Shown here: in pieces, positions 20,385 through 31,979 of the stretch
Layout: the number at the start of each line of letters is the position of its first letter
Numbering within the stretch: the stretch's first letter is position 1
Assembly: GCA_003427395.1 (NCBI GenBank)
Contig: BFEA01000062.1
Span: forward strand, 115,858-179,857
Source of the DNA: Chara braunii
Lineage: Eukaryota > Streptophyta > Charophyceae > Charales > Characeae
Direction: 5' to 3'
Length of the DNA: 64,000 nucleotides
Position numbers and translations under genes: made by a program
Notes under the pieces: generated by a model
Told to the model about the DNA's origin: nothing
The model's input: only the letters and a program-made list of their open reading frames with translations
Databases searched by the model: none

Positions 20385-21401
20385 ATCTCAAATCTGCAAG
20401 ATCGGTTCCCCTAGGAACGACGTGGTGGAAATCCGCTTTTCTGTACACGCGGGAAAGAATGCCGACATGATATGGCTAGGTTCGCCACTTCCTGAGCTCA
20501 GATAAAATGTTCGGGGGGTTGCTGGGATCATTCGAAATTCCTCTTTCATCTCACAACCGGACATTTCAACTAATTGTTCTCATTCTTTTCCGCTAGGCAT
20601 GTAGTTCATCTCTTCCTCATAATTGCGTTCGTCGTACTCGCCATCACCAGCGAGGTGTTGTTCTTCGTCATCGTCTGAGGGTGAATCTTCCGGGATCAAG
20701 ACTTGGACCATTCCTATCTGAACAATACTGGGATCCTTTTTCGGTGATCGAGTAGAAACCTGCAACGAAAGCGTTTGAGGCTTTCTTCCAGTGTGCGTGA
20801 GGAAAAGCTGCTTAGAATCGAAGTGTATTCGCGCACCTACAGCCATCGCCCAGGGCAATCCCAACAGTACCGAATAAGAGTGCACATCGATGACTAACGA
20901 GTTAACCAGAACATGCACTTGACCCACTTTGACAACTACATTCTCAATGATTCCTACTATGTTCATGGCTTCTTCATCGATCGAGACGTAGTTGTCCTTC
21001 CCAGGTAGCGGAAGGATCGAGTTCAGTCGGCCCGTTTTTCTGACTGTGTCTAGGGATATTGCTACGGTCGATGATCCGGTATCAATAAGAGCATTAAACG
21101 GTTTACCCCATACTTCGCAATCACACTTGACACTTTTCCATAGGACTGATCGGACATGCACAAAATGATTTTTTTCTGCGTAAGAGATGACAGTGATTCG
21201 CGCCGTTTCAGGTACGTCAGGTTCGGTCGTAGGGGGAGGGTTTGCCTCAGCCTCGTCATCTTTCTTCTTCTTTAGCATACGCTGAATGCGCTGATACGTG
21301 AAGCGTTTTTGGTTCTTCTGACATTGTTGCAGAAGTTTATCATTTGCGGCTTCTGATATGGTCAACAAGTGTCCTACTGGGACAGGGACTCGGATGTCCA
21401 A
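20385..21401 (-). pseudogene. Gypsy aspartic protease
   Basis: The frame 21401-20580 contains FNALIDTGSSTVAIS (DTGSS at 21083-21069), the retropepsin active site, followed by VHVLVNSLVIDVHSYSVLLG, which resembles the family's flap/C-terminal GxxLL motif. The segment 20579-20385 continues in the same general frame with few stops as a spacer to RT. It cleaves the Gag-Pol polyprotein in active relatives. Confidence 0.8.
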
Positions 21402-22727
21402 CTACTTGAGCGTCTGCAGGACATCGATTTCTCCCGTTTGAAACTGTGGTTCGGGTTCTGATCCTCGCTCGACTTTGAGCTTATCTTTGTCAGTGCTCCG
21501 ATCAGTCCTGCCAAATGAAGATACTCGGCAGGATCAACGACATCGGCGACTTCGGACGATGATCCCGGAGTAGACGAGATGAGGTCGATCGAAGGCGGTT
21601 GTTCGATAGAGGAGGAGGCTTCCCTTGCGGCTTCCAACACTGTGGCCACCCATCCTTGATTCAAGGTCACGGGTGTGACTGCTGGCGGAGGTTGATTACG
21701 TTTTGGCTGGGGGCATTCACGCGCAAAGTGTCCAGGCTGTTTACAGTTGTAACATTCAATCCTCCCTGCTGGATTGACCGCATGAGGAGGAGCGGGAGGA
21801 ACTGGTCCAGATACAAGCAAGAACGGGGCGGGAAGGGCTGAAATTAAATTTTATTAGGTTCATCATGATTTGTTCCAACTGATCCATCTGGGAGGCCTGC
21901 ATCTGAATCAGATTATTCATCCACTCAGACTGTTTAGTCGTAGCGGTATGAATCATCTGGGCCAGATGCATGTTAGTAACAGACACTGATGCGGCATCTT
22001 GAGGCATTACGGTATTCACGGGTACCATCTTGGAAGAAAGAGGAGGGTTCGAGAGAGGTAGGGAATGATAGGGAGAGGGATCCGGGGGGGGTCCGTCCTG
22101 ATAGTCGTGATCAGAACGGGGGCAAAATAGTCCCACCGCTTTGAGCCACGACCGCCGCTTAGCGGCCACATCTTGGATTGTGTCCGAGATGTCTTCCTCC
22201 CCCTGACTGATATACTTGCGCATATCCAGCAGGTCCAATTCAAGGGCCTTAGCTATGATGACGGGTAGCTGGTTCGTCTTGGGAGGAATCTTTTTCTGCA
22301 GCTTCGCTTTCAACACTGGATTGCAGAGATGATCGATAAACAAATCTCGAGCAGCGTTTTCTTCCCGTCCTGATTTATCTAATGCGGTCTGGAATCAATC
22401 CACAAAGTCGGGTAGCAGCTCTCAAGGTTCCTACGAACGGGTTTTTAGTACGAACCACGCAGCAGCTTCGCTGACTGCGTCAAACCTTGCTAGGAACGCC
22501 CTCTTGAATGTATCCCAATCTACCCATTTATGCCTTCTAAACCACTCATGAGCAGTGTTTCGTAGTAACAGGGTAATGACGCGGGATAGATCCTCGGCGC
22601 CATACCCCTGCGCTTACACGGCTTCAAGCCATGCCTCGAGGTGAGTGTAGTTGGGATAGAACGGGAAGGTGGCGGGGATGCTTACCATCACCCGGGGAGA
22701 TGTTCCATTAGCATCGGCCATGGACAT
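21374..22727 (-). pseudogene. gag: Gypsy gag with CCHC knuckle
   Basis: I choose ATG 22727 (MSMADANGTSPRV), the first Met in a frame open from about 22825 and 114 bases downstream of the PBS. The capsid-like region has LEAWLEAV and AHEWFRRHKWVDWDTFKRAF, characteristic of retrotransposon gag, with stops at several points (for example after LEAWLEAV). A CX2CX4HX4C knuckle (YNCKQPGHFARECP) lies at 21754-21713 and is followed by an overlap with the protease frame at 21401-21374. Confidence 0.8.
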
Positions 22728-22840
22728 TTCTGGTCGAGCTTCGGCAGACCTCTGTCGAGTGACGGGAGGAGTAAGACGGTTAAATCGTTTAGCTGATCTT
22801 CCTCTCGCCAGCTCGTCTTATTATCGTCAGAATCGACACG

Positions 22841-22857
22841 TGTCAGCTCAGATACCA
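22841..22857 (-). other. Primer-binding site, initiator tRNA-Met type
   Basis: The minus strand reads TGGTATCTGAGCTGACA. This matches the consensus for priming by initiator tRNA-Met (TGGTATCAGAGC) at 11 of the first 12 bases. It lies six bases inside a possible LTR end (..GGGCA on the minus strand at 22864) and upstream of gag, and it fixes the orientation of the element. Confidence 0.75.
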
Positions 22858-22863
22858 ACCTCA

Positions 22864-25244
22864 TGCCCTGTGCTGTCTTCCGTTCGGAGTGTTTAAAATT
22901 GCAGAAGGGGCCCCAGAAGGACAACAAAATGGGGTGTGCCAAGGATTTTTGGGAAATTAAGTATGGCGACTCGGACAGAACCGAAATCCCTTGTGCCGGT
23001 CCGACCTAGTAAGAATAGGGAGGGTCCGTCACCGCGCGAGTTTTGCAGAAGAGGAAGGCGCGCGTGGGACTCACGGCGCGGGGAAATTCAATCCAAAAAG
23101 TGTCGCTGAACTTCCCATCGAGTCGTCGCTTTTCGTTTCGTGTGGAAGAGGGCGGGCACATACTTGGTATCCTGTTTCTGGATCAAGTCCCGACGCCGCT
23201 CATTACACAACTCTGAATCTGACGTGGAAGGCCTCAACCGAGTGGCTCTTTCTTTATGCCCATCTTCATCTCGCACTCGGTAATGAAAGCCCTTCGATTG
23301 GTAACGCTCGAAGCGGCGACAATCGCTGCACAGAGTGTTAGGCCAATGGGGCGCTACTGCCGACCACGGGATGACGATTAGCTCATTAAACGGCAATAAC
23401 AACGAATAAGGCGGAAAGTGTGTGTACACAATAACGAAACGAGCACCGACAAATCTAGAGCATCGGGTTTTAGGAGGGAAGTAGTACCTTCCGCCGATCT
23501 TGGCGAGGACTTCTCGTACGTCCCACTCGCATACACGTGTCCTCTTCTCGTTGTCCCGGAAGGGGCGTGGCGGGGATACGGGAGGTCGGCGCCCAGTTTG
23601 CTTGGGACAATCGGTCCACATGGCAATAATGAGATCTTATCCAGCATGCATCCTATATGTTAATCACAACAATCTTAGTTGGAGACACATCCACCAGACA
23701 ATTGTCTCATCATGACATCATCCAAGCATTCTCATTCATCTCTCGCAGACATTCATCGAGGAAGGTGCGAAAATGGCAGCCACACAACACTCAGTTCTTC
23801 GTGTGCTCTGCACCCCTACCCCGCGACTAATTAGGCGGTAGTCAGAACAATCATCTCATCCCTTGTGTGCAATAGATCAACAAACATCCATGATCGTTCA
23901 TGTCACAGAGAGAGAGAAGTTAGGGAGGAAAAGACGCAGAGCAGACAAGATAGATGAAAATTACACCAAGATTCGACGATGAAACAGAGTTTTCGGCTTA
24001 ACTGCCACCGAACTGAATTCACTCCAAGGAATAGATTCTAGACAAGGAGGCGCATCTGCCGTGAAGTCCAACTATGGCCCCGGGCCATTCATCCATTCAA
24101 CTCCGATTACTATCCCCATGCATGCACTGACGATCCCGACCGTCACGTGCCACTTTCCACCACTGCGATCATCACCCCGCCAACTCAGTCTCGGCACGGC
24201 CTGCCCGGATCCCACAGTCCGTCGTGGCGATCAGGCGCGCCGCCGGCCAGGCTACAGTGAGCTCGTCGGGACTTTTCGACTCACACTCCGCACGTACCAT
24301 CTAGCCACTGCTAAGACTGCTTCCCGGAAGCTGGCAGACGAGTTGAGAGAGAGATTTGCGGGCACGCTTGCGGAATTTATAGTTGCGGGAAGGGAGGTAG
24401 GTACGAGGGAGGATGAAGGCTGAGTCAGGGAAGGGTGAGAGAGGACTTGGGGATAATCGCCCGGCGAAAGCCATGTCGATCCTACTAAGTCCGATCGCAG
24501 CCAATCAGAGTCGTCGCGTAATAGGAGTTTCTCCTTACACAACGCTTCTCTTTGGCTGGACGGAGTGAGGAGAGGATCAACCGGGCTCTTGGGTGCAGGA
24601 CTCAGAGTGGGAGGGAGAAGGGTGCGCAGGATAGCACGAAACGGATCCAAGATTCAGATGATCAAGAAAGAGAAAAGGCGCACGGGGAGAGAAAGGGCGA
24701 GAGAGAGAGAAAAAAAACGGTTACGGCAGGAGAGTGAGCGCGGGCGCGAAGGGAGCGTCGAAGATGGCGACGGGCGCAAAAAGGGGGAAGCTCGCTTTCA
24801 TGGCGCCGATCACAAATGCAAAAAGAGGCACCAAAACAGTTACAGATTCCTAAGTCCTCTGCTAATTTAAAAATTGAAATCGCCATATCTGTGCGTAAAG
24901 TAGGCGCGGGAAAAGGCAGTCCTACATCCATTCGTATTCCCACTAATTCCCAGAGTTTTCCGCGACGTAGTCGAGAACCTTCATGCACAAAAAGGACACG
25001 TCGGGTTCTGTTTATTCGGAATTTCTAACTGCCGGGCCAAATTCCTAGCGCGCTTACTAAAGCGCGCGCAATTCCCATGCATTTCCCAAATTGAAAACAA
25101 AATTTCAAGAACCAGCACGGGTCTCAGCAAGGCATCTTTAATCAAAAACAGAGAGAGGCCTTGTTGGGCCGAGCAAAATTTGAAACGAAAAAGAGAGAGA
25201 AGGGGTCTGGAAGATGGCGCAGGCTCAGAAGCTGGTTCGTCACA
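22864..25244 (-). repeat. 5' LTR (right)
   Basis: On the minus strand it begins TGTGACGAACC at 25244. The inner end is placed at 22864 from the PBS and a terminal CA; the part matching the left LTR is 23240-25244. The U3-side sequence (24300-25244) is GA-rich. Confidence 0.7.
23088..23621 (-). CDS. ORF inside the right LTR, unknown
   Basis: A 177-codon frame (MWTDCPKQTGRRPP...) in the sense direction of the element, inside the LTR downstream of any promoter. It aligns with the ORF in the left LTR over about 127 residues with roughly 15% amino-acid differences and a 12-bp in-frame deletion. Its CSDC pair and charged C-terminus (RVRDEDGHKERAT) match no family I know. It may simply be an open frame in conserved LTR sequence. 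Confidence 0.3.
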   Translation of the reverse strand: MWTDCPKQTGRRPPVSPPRPFRDNEKRTRVCEWDVREVLAKIGGRYYFPPKTRCSRFVGARFVIVYTHFPPYSLLLPFNELIVIPWSAVAPHWPNTLCSDCRRFERYQSKGFHYRVRDEDGHKERATRLRPSTSDSELCNERRRDLIQKQDTKYVPALFHTKRKATTRWEVQRHFLD

Positions 25245-25261
25245 TAATGGCCCCGGTATCT

Positions 25262-25382
25262 CAAATTTTCAAACTTCTATGTAAATTTCCATATGGGACG
25301 CTGGGCTCGGTTCCCAGCACGTGCTGCTCCCACGAATAGATTGGCGCCTTGTTTCAAAAAAAAAAAAAAAAAAAAAAAAAAA
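25262..25382 (+). mobile_element. LINE-tail copy with poly(A)
   Basis: TATGGGACGCTGGGCTCGG, then TTCCCAGCACGTGCTGCTCC and AATAGATTGG, followed by an A run of about 28. It lacks the second hairpin. It lies a few bases outside the LTR end, preceded by CCGGTATCTCAAAT as in the copy at 25800. Confidence 0.75.
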
Positions 25383-25394
25383 GGTACATTCATG

Positions 25395-25622
25395 GATCTG
25401 CGGTTGTTCGATGCCAGAACGACGCTGGCCGGTGCTGGGGTGTTGGCCTGTAACCTGCTGACTGCAGGAGCGTGAGGCCTGGTAGAGAGATCTGGGGATG
25501 CTTTGGGGTGGGCATTCCAAGGGACAACCAAGGGTTGCTGTTGGGATGACACTGGCCGGAGCTGGGGCGAGTCGTGTTGCTCTGTAACCTAGCCGAGTGG
25601 GAGTGTGAGGCCTGGGAGAGCC
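25395..25622 (+). repeat. Dimeric GACGCTGG repeat, copy R4
   Basis: Both units are clear, beginning GGATCTGCGGTTGTTCGATG. Similarity to R8 (61235) continues past the second unit (GAGAGCCCGACAG, then GTTTTGTTTGGG) to about 25700, so the full repeat is longer than the dimer. Confidence 0.8.
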
Positions 25623-25795
25623 CGACAGGGAATAAGACAGTGTTGGACAGTTTTAGAGAGTTTTGTTTGGGAGTCTAGGGGTTCTGAGCATTTGAAAAGA
25701 TGTCAGTAGTCATTCATAGTTTTTTCAACCTCTTTTTAATTCTCTTGAATTTCTTCAATAGTTCTCAATAGTTCTCAGATGGATTCTCAGCCGAA

Positions 25796-25895
25796 GCCAC
25801 CCCCGGTATCTCAAATTACTTGTGTAACTCTATATGGGCCCGGTTCCCAGCACGGGCTGCTCCCCACTAATAGACTGGAGAATTTGTCCCAAGGG

Positions 25896-25938
<43 letters not shown>
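25796..25938 (+). mobile_element. LINE-tail copy with long poly(A)
   Basis: CCCCCGGTATCTCAAAT, then TATATGGGCCCGGTTCCCAG (GACGCTGG lost), CTGCTCCCCACTAATAGACT and an A run of about 37. Confidence 0.7.
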
Positions 25939-26003
25939 AGATCCCCCAACACCACAGGAAAAGACCCCTCTTTTTTGAGGCCCTACAACAACAAATATTT
26001 GGT

Positions 26004-26165
26004 CATTTCTTTCTTTCTTTCTTTCTTTTGTTTTAAACATCTGCCTGGTATGCAACCCGTGGTGATAAGAGCACTCACTGCTAGCAAGCTGGGGGATGGC
26101 TCCCATCTATTGGTGTGGAATGGCACCTGCTGGAAAATGGGTCCAGCGTCCCTGATACAGAATAT
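26004..26165 (-). mobile_element. LINE-tail copy, minus strand, with (AAAG)n tail
   Basis: Minus strand: GGGACGCTGGACCCATTTTC, CAGCAGGTG, CACACCAATAGATGG, then CTAGCAGTGAGTGCTCTTAT, a decayed second hairpin, ending in (AAAG)n (plus strand TTTC repeat at 26006-26030). Confidence 0.65.
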
Positions 26166-26248
26166 TCGATACAAGCATGAGAATCGTTGGCTGTGGCCTG
26201 CCTCTGCAGTCCGAATAGACCGCCTCATAAAATACATGATTTTCCATG

Positions 26249-26409
26249 AAAAAAAAAAAAAACACGAACTATTAATGCTTTGCCTCCATAGAGATTGCTG
26301 CTCAAGTATTCCGACCAGCGCTCAAAAAAAAAAAAAAAAAAAAAAAGCTTATGTCCCCCACTAACCATGCTGGGGTGGGGTGCATTTTTTTTTTTTTTTT
26401 TTTTTTTTT
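26249..26409. repeat. A- and T-homopolymer tracts
   Basis: Short poly(A) runs near 26250 and 26325-26345 and a poly(T) run near 26387-26409, apparently separate retrocopy tails. No gene between them. Confidence 0.7.
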
Positions 26410-26422
26410 AATGTGAATTTCA

Positions 26423-26916
26423 GCGGCCTAGCTCAGTTGGTTAGGCATGCAAGTGGCATTCAGGAGGTTGTGGGTGCAAGCCCCATGACCGCCTGCGGCG
26501 CACTTAGTGCCAACGAACTGGGATAGTCCTCTGGATACTCCTGATCGGTATTAGTGGAATCTATGACCAACATGGGTGTGAGTGCGAGCGCGAGTGGGTT
26601 GTGTGTGGTGTGTGGGAGAGTGTTGGCCATAGCCACTGCTGCTACTCGATGAGGGGTGGGGGACGATGAAAAAGGGAGGCGAAGCTACTGGCAGGTCTCT
26701 GTCTTTGTGTTAGCCAGACCCCCACTGGCGGCCCCAACCCTATACCCTAAACATTAGGGGCAAGGGGCAACATGAAATCTCCCCTTCACAGTGAGAGGAA
26801 ACTATGCTTGCAGGGGTCCCCCTCTAGATATCCTTAGGAGTAGGCAGTGAAAGGCAAAAAACAGAAGTTGAGAGAAGAATATAGAAAAAAAATAATAATA
26901 ATAATAAAAATCTCAT
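26423..26916 (+). mobile_element. tRNA-derived SINE
   Basis: The head (26423-26493) looks like a tRNA: TAGCTCAGTTGGTTAGGC is a perfect A-box/D-arm, and GTGGG-TGCAAGC-CCCAT forms a 5-bp T-arm with a 7-nt loop. The acceptor ends (GCGGCC..GACCGC) pair with a mismatch. No clean anticodon arm can be drawn, so it is not a working tRNA. A ~400-bp body follows and ends in A-runs with (AAT)n at 26885-26910. This is the standard plan of a SINE transcribed by RNA polymerase III and mobilised by a LINE. Confidence 0.7.
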
Positions 26917-26959
26917 GTACACACGTCACAAAGTAGTATAAAACCACTTTATGGCAAAA

Positions 26960-27041
26960 TTAACATTGTCTTCTTCTTTTCTTTTCTTTTCCTTTTTTTT
27001 TTTTTTTTTTTTTTGTTGTTGTTGTTGTTGTTGTTGTTGTC
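26960..27041. repeat. (TTTC)n, poly(T) and (GTT)n microsatellite
   Basis: A pyrimidine stretch leads into about 26 T and then nine GTT units ending at 27041. Confidence 0.9.
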
Positions 27042-28560
27042 AAGAACAACCATGAGTCCAACGGTGCCATCCGTCAACCCCAAGAACCACCGTCATCCCG
27101 CCTTCCCTCATCCGCTGACTTCCATCATCACCGTCTGGAATAGCAATGACAGTCGTTGAGCGGTCAACCCAAGAGGTCAAAGTCCGTCGGAGGGTTCCAA
27201 AGCTGATCCTACGAAACAGTCCTAATACCAAAAGCGGGTCTAACAGTAGCTCAGAGTCCAACCAGCTACCGTACCAAAGGTCAGAAGATCGAATGAAGCC
27301 TACGTAAAGCACAAAAAAATCTCAGACTAGGGGTCTCTTCATCCAACTTGAAGTAAAAAATCCGAGCAGGTCCGGGGTACGAAACCCGAAAAACTGCAGA
27401 ACACATATGTGAAAACATGGTGCATAGGTTCAACCCCCAACTATTCAGAATCCAAGCCTTAGGACAAACCTACCTGCCCGAGCAAACCCATATGTCATGG
27501 GATCAAACCCTGTCCGAACGGGGGGAACATGTCAGGGCAAACCATTGCAGGCCTACCAGCAGCACCAGCTGGGAGGAGGGGGGAAATCTCAGGGAAATGC
27601 TCCGGGTCTCGCAGTGGAATCCCGGGATCTCACGATTCTGCAGCCAATCATGGAATTTGAGTGTAGTCCTTTGGGAGCAGGGCCTCTCCTTCCTCTCCCC
27701 CTGGCCATTCCACATGTGCCATTCATTCCCCCTTCCCCCCCCAAGCGTGTGAGAACAGGTGCTGTTAACTGCTTTTTGGCTATCTTTTTTCTCCGTGAAA
27801 GGATGCATCTTTTCCTGAGTATTCTGCCATGTGGTCTGCAGCGCTGAATGAACTGTTTTACTGTGTTTGAAACATAAAATTGGAAAAATAGAGCAACCTG
27901 ATGACCAGTCCATCAGAAACTGCTGGAGGTAGCAATTATTTCCACCCCTTCGCCACTTCCTTGAAGGGTCCAAGAGGACAGGAGCTTGGGGGGGGGGGGA
28001 GATGGGGTGCGGTGGCTCTTTTGCAGTGCCATTTCGGCAAGGCGTTTTGGACTGCCATTTCCGCAAGGCATAACGTGGCATTTCTGGGTTCATTTAATGC
28101 TGGGAAGAGTGCTAGTCGAATGAGCACCGAGCATCGTTTTTTTTTACCGTGACAGACCCCATTGTACTTGCTTACCGTCGTTTTTTACTGGAGGAGATCC
28201 CAACAGCTAGGCTGTCGAAGCAAGCCTGAGAGGCCCGTCGTTACTAATCAGAAACATAGGCACCTGCTGCACCTTCAACAGACTGCAGATTCTGCAGCTG
28301 ATCATAGTTGGTCGCACTGTCATACATGAGAATCTTTTTTCCTGTTGTTAAAATCTTGGAGCAGAGGACAGCCTTCAGAAAGGACAGTGGGATAGTATGC
28401 CAAATTTAGAAAGACCATTGCTTTCTTTTTTTTTTAATGGGAAACTTGTGTCTGTGACTCTGTGCCTCACTTAAAGATGGGAATACCCTCTATACCCAGT
28501 CCCAGCCGATCTATACTCAGAGCCTGTCCAACTTAAGGTAATACCCTACCTTTTTTTTTT
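27042..28560. other. Region without recognisable gene
   Basis: A 196-codon minus-strand frame (28093-27503) and a 90-codon one (27312-27040) exist but show no motif or internal conservation. A short tandem with GCCATTTC.GCAAGGC occurs near 28025-28075. I see no element boundary that I can place. Confidence 0.4.
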
Positions 28561-30018
28561 TGGTTTCATGCGGATACAGGAGAGTCTAAGGCTTACAGGT
28601 GACCTGTGGTCTTTAGGTCTGTCCCTGCTGCTGATGCTCTGTCGAGCAGTGTGGAGCAGCAACTGCTGGGCCCCGGGACCAGAGTCCCAATTACTTACGA
28701 GGAACATGACCTTATCCGCTCCCCTCCCACAAGACCCCATCCTCCCCTGATCCAACCCGACCCTCTGAGCTGGATTACCCCCCTCACCCATCAGATGAAG
28801 ACTGGACCAGCATCTCCACTCACAAGACGGACAAGGAACAGACTACAATCCAGGACAAATAAGCCTGGCCAGGCAAGACCAAGCGACAACACTGACGAGT
28901 CCATCGATTTAGGCTCCTTCCCGTCTGCTGAGCTACCGGATTCCATGGCTTTCATGTCATCGTAGGAACCATTTTTCTTCTGAGGATCCCAAACAGCTTG
29001 GCGGTCGCTTCACGTACAACAGCCAACTCAGCTTCAAAGACAAGGTGACACTCAGCCCTACACACAGAACTATGGGTCAGTGCAAGGGTGGACAGATGGA
29101 GGAGGCAGCAAAGGGAAAGGGGACAGACGGTGAGGTAGAGTGTATAACAGTGACAAGACATAAAATACACAGGTCAACATAAGCCGACACGGCAGATGGA
29201 CCCATAAACAGGGAAGGCAGAATGACAACCGTAAGCTGAGTGACAACAATAGTGGACTCCAAGGAACAGGGCAGAGTTTACTAATGCCTATGTTCTCACT
29301 GCAGAATAAAGTCAACAGCACCAGGACTACAGAATACACAGGCTGCTAATTTCTCAATGGCGAAGGGTGGGGGTAGGGGAACAGGAGGCCAGCTTGCCTA
29401 CTTGAACTGGAAGGTAAGCATGGGTGATAGAACCAGACTCCAAGACTGAGATACCAAGGGACTGTTAGCTTGGTGAATAGAGTGATGCAGGACAGTGATT
29501 CTGATTCCGATTCTCTCACTAGCAGCCATGAGAGTTGTTTACACTATCACTTTCATTACGCTGTCATAAAGGCAAGCAACTCAAGCAGCTGAGTACTTCT
29601 ACCTGCCAAAGTTCTTTCTTTGTAGGCTGGCTCGTCAGCTTGCGGACACTACAAGTACATGTCTGTTCCAACAAACAACTGCGACAACAAGAGGCTGAGT
29701 GCTGGATGAATGGAGTGAAGCGCAACATTATATTGATTCTACTCACTTGCAGTGGATGAGATGAGACCAACTGATGAACATGCCTATGGCCAGGCTGAGA
29801 TCAAACATCACCTGGACTGTAGAGGAGCAGATACTCTTCATAAAGACCCTCCTTGAGGAAGACACCTTGGAGGAACACTAGCCGTGGGATGACCTCCAAT
29901 AAGAACTCCAAAAGCCCCACCGAAATGGAAAGAAGGGTGAGGACACAGCAAGATCAAGGGGACTAAATGGATGAGCCTAATGAGCAGACAGGGCACCTAG
30001 CAGTGGCGGAGGGAACAC
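28561..30018 (+). other. Probable upstream part of LINE G/J, decayed
   Basis: If the imperfect 18-bp duplication at 30001-30018 and 35193-35210 is the target site of LINE F, this stretch was once contiguous with LINE G. A frame at 28606-28965 (…TRRTRNRLQSRTNKPGQARPSD…, basic, Pro/Ser-rich) could be ORF1 remains; it has no zinc knuckle and cannot be confirmed. Confidence 0.35.
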
Positions 30019-30036
30019 AGAGATAGAGGTCCGGAC

Positions 30037-31979
30037 AGTGTAATGTTAGACCACATAATGACGGATGTAGGCCTCGTGGACTCGTTCCGGCAGATACACC
30101 CCGCAAAGAGAGCCTATACATGTGTCAGGTCACGAGGATCGGCAGGAATTTCCAACTCTAGAATCGACCTGTGCCTTCTGTCAGACGAATTGACTGGTCT
30201 GCTTACTGCCACGGAAATCCTGCCATTCTCCTCATGTAAATCCTTTGATCACCGTATGATAGCAATGGGCCTATCCTTCCACTCCCACATCAAAAGGGGC
30301 CCAGGCTATTTCAAATCAATACATCCCTCTTAAAACTTCACTCTTTTCAACAACTGGTCACGGAGTTCTGGGCATACTGGACAACACAAAAACCGAACCA
30401 CAGATCGACTGTACAATGCTTCAATCATGGGGTGGCACAACTAAGAGAGAGAGTCAAAAAATTTGCTATTAAACATGCTCGGGACCGAAAAGCAACACTT
30501 GATGGCCTGCTGCTGCAACTAGAGGAATGGGATGCCCACCTCATGTCCAACCCATTAGATCAGCCAACATATAACGCCCTCCAAAAGGCAAGACAACATT
30601 TGCAGGACTACCTCGATGACCAAGTGCAAAAATGGAGAGTGCAAGCCAGAATCAAAAGTGACTTCACGGAGGGCACGATGTCTAAGTCCTTCTTTTCCAA
30701 AATGCAGGCTAAGAGCAGACATAATTTTGTGCCTTCCCTCAAATACCCGTTCAATCGTAACCAACCGACGGCCACAAGTGCATACAAAATAGTGGAGTAC
30801 GCCTCCTTATATTACCAAAATTTGTTCACGTAAGAAGCGACACAAAAATCGCCCCAGACCCTGTCGCATGCTAGGGACACCCTCCTGGGGGCCCTCACAT
30901 CGCTGCTGTCCACGACACAGAAAGACAGTCTGGACAGACCCATGTCCGAAGAAGAAATCCTCCAAGCATTACAAGAAATGGACGATGATAAAACACCGGG
31001 AATAGACGCTTTCCCCAAAGAATTTTGGCTACATTTTTGGGGGACCTTACAGGACGACTTCATGGACTATGTCAATGCAGTCCTTCAGGAGGAATCCTTC
31101 AGGGATATGATAGGACAGGGGGTGACAACGCTGTTATACAAGAAAGGCGATAAAAAAAAAATTAGGAATTATCGCCCAATCACGTTGTTACCCGTGCCCT
31201 ACAAGATTGTGGCTAAGGCATGGGCAAACAGGCTGTTGCCTTTACTTCCTAACCTCATCCACCTAGATCAATCCGGATTTATGCCGAACCGGAATATTCA
31301 AGACAACATATTGTTGGTGAATGAGACTATTAGGTATGCAAGGCAGCGAAAGGCAGAGGCGGCCATATTGTTCATAGATTTCGAAAAGGCCTACGACCAC
31401 ATCGACTGGGATTTCCTGCACATGTGTCTGATTTCAATGAACTTTGGACCTCTGTTCTGCAAATGGATCAGCATCCTACACAGAAACACTACCAACATCA
31501 TGCTTAATGGTCACCTTGCTTCTCCTTTTCGCCTACAACGGTCGGTCAGGCAAGGCGACCCCATAGCACCTATGTTGTTTGTACAAGTAATGGAAGCGTT
31601 GGCGGCTATGATCAGAGCCAACCTAGAGATCCAAAAAATTGAGGTTCCTGAAATCCCGGCCCACTTGGTCCCTATTACTTCGCTGTTTGCTGATGACCTC
31701 ACAGTCCTCTTCAGAGCCAATAGCCAAAGCCTCAGAGCACTAACACATACGATCCACCTATTCGAGATTGCAGCAGATATGAAAGTGAATTGGGACACAA
31801 AAACAGAAGGCTGGTGGCTACATCCCGTTGACGACCCCCCACCAATGGACCCCCGGGTGGCATGGAAACCAAAAGAGGCGGCAATAGGGGTACTAGGGGT
31901 GAACATAACGGCTCTGGGCCCGCCCACGGACCATGGAGAGGCGTTGGTGGACCTCGCGATCGAGAGAATGTCAAAATGA
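30037..31979 (+). pseudogene. LINE F ORF2: endonuclease end, linker and reverse transcriptase
   Basis: 30043-30333 holds the endonuclease C-terminus (SNSRIDLCLLSDEL, SFDHRM with the catalytic Asp-His). The linker reads RVKKFAIKHARDRKATLD and ends YYQNLFT* (stop at 30831). RT (30942-31979) has KTPGIDAFPKEFW, NYRPITLLPVPYKI, DQSGFMPNRNIQDNILL, FIDFEKAYDHIDWDF, RQGDPIAP and LFADDLTVLF (FADD at 31686-31697). It ends at a TGA at 31977 where the duplicate copy reads Trp. RT copies the element RNA by target-primed reverse transcription. Confidence 0.85.

Larger units (their letters stand above)
12816..25244 (-). mobile_element. Ty3/gypsy LTR retrotransposon with inverted 3' half
   Basis: Direct repeats of about 1.7 and 2.4 kb flank an 8.3-kb interior. 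The PBS at 22857-22841 and gag from 22727 show that the element is on the minus strand, with its 5' LTR on the right. gag, protease and the first half of reverse transcriptase run leftwards to about 19266, where the RT stops just after YMDD. The rest of pol begins at 14981 on the plus strand at the residues that would come next. The simplest history is inversion of 14980-19265 inside one element. Many stops and frameshifts are present. Confidence 0.8.

Noticed and set aside
14981-22727. Two unrelated gypsy elements placed tail to tail
   Set aside because: The RT pieces are complementary at the break within a few codons and share a single LTR pair, so one inverted element is simpler. Kept as the alternative until relatives are compared.
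12816-25244. Segmental duplication instead of LTRs
   Set aside because: The repeat ends in TG..CA style termini, a PBS follows the right copy and gag/pol lie between.
26423-26493. Functional tRNA gene
   Set aside because: No anticodon stem-loop can be drawn and the acceptor stem has mismatches; the body and tail fit a SINE.
27503-28093. 196-codon minus-strand frame as a gene
   Set aside because: No start context, no recognised motif, low-complexity parts, and G-rich tracts that create long frames by chance.
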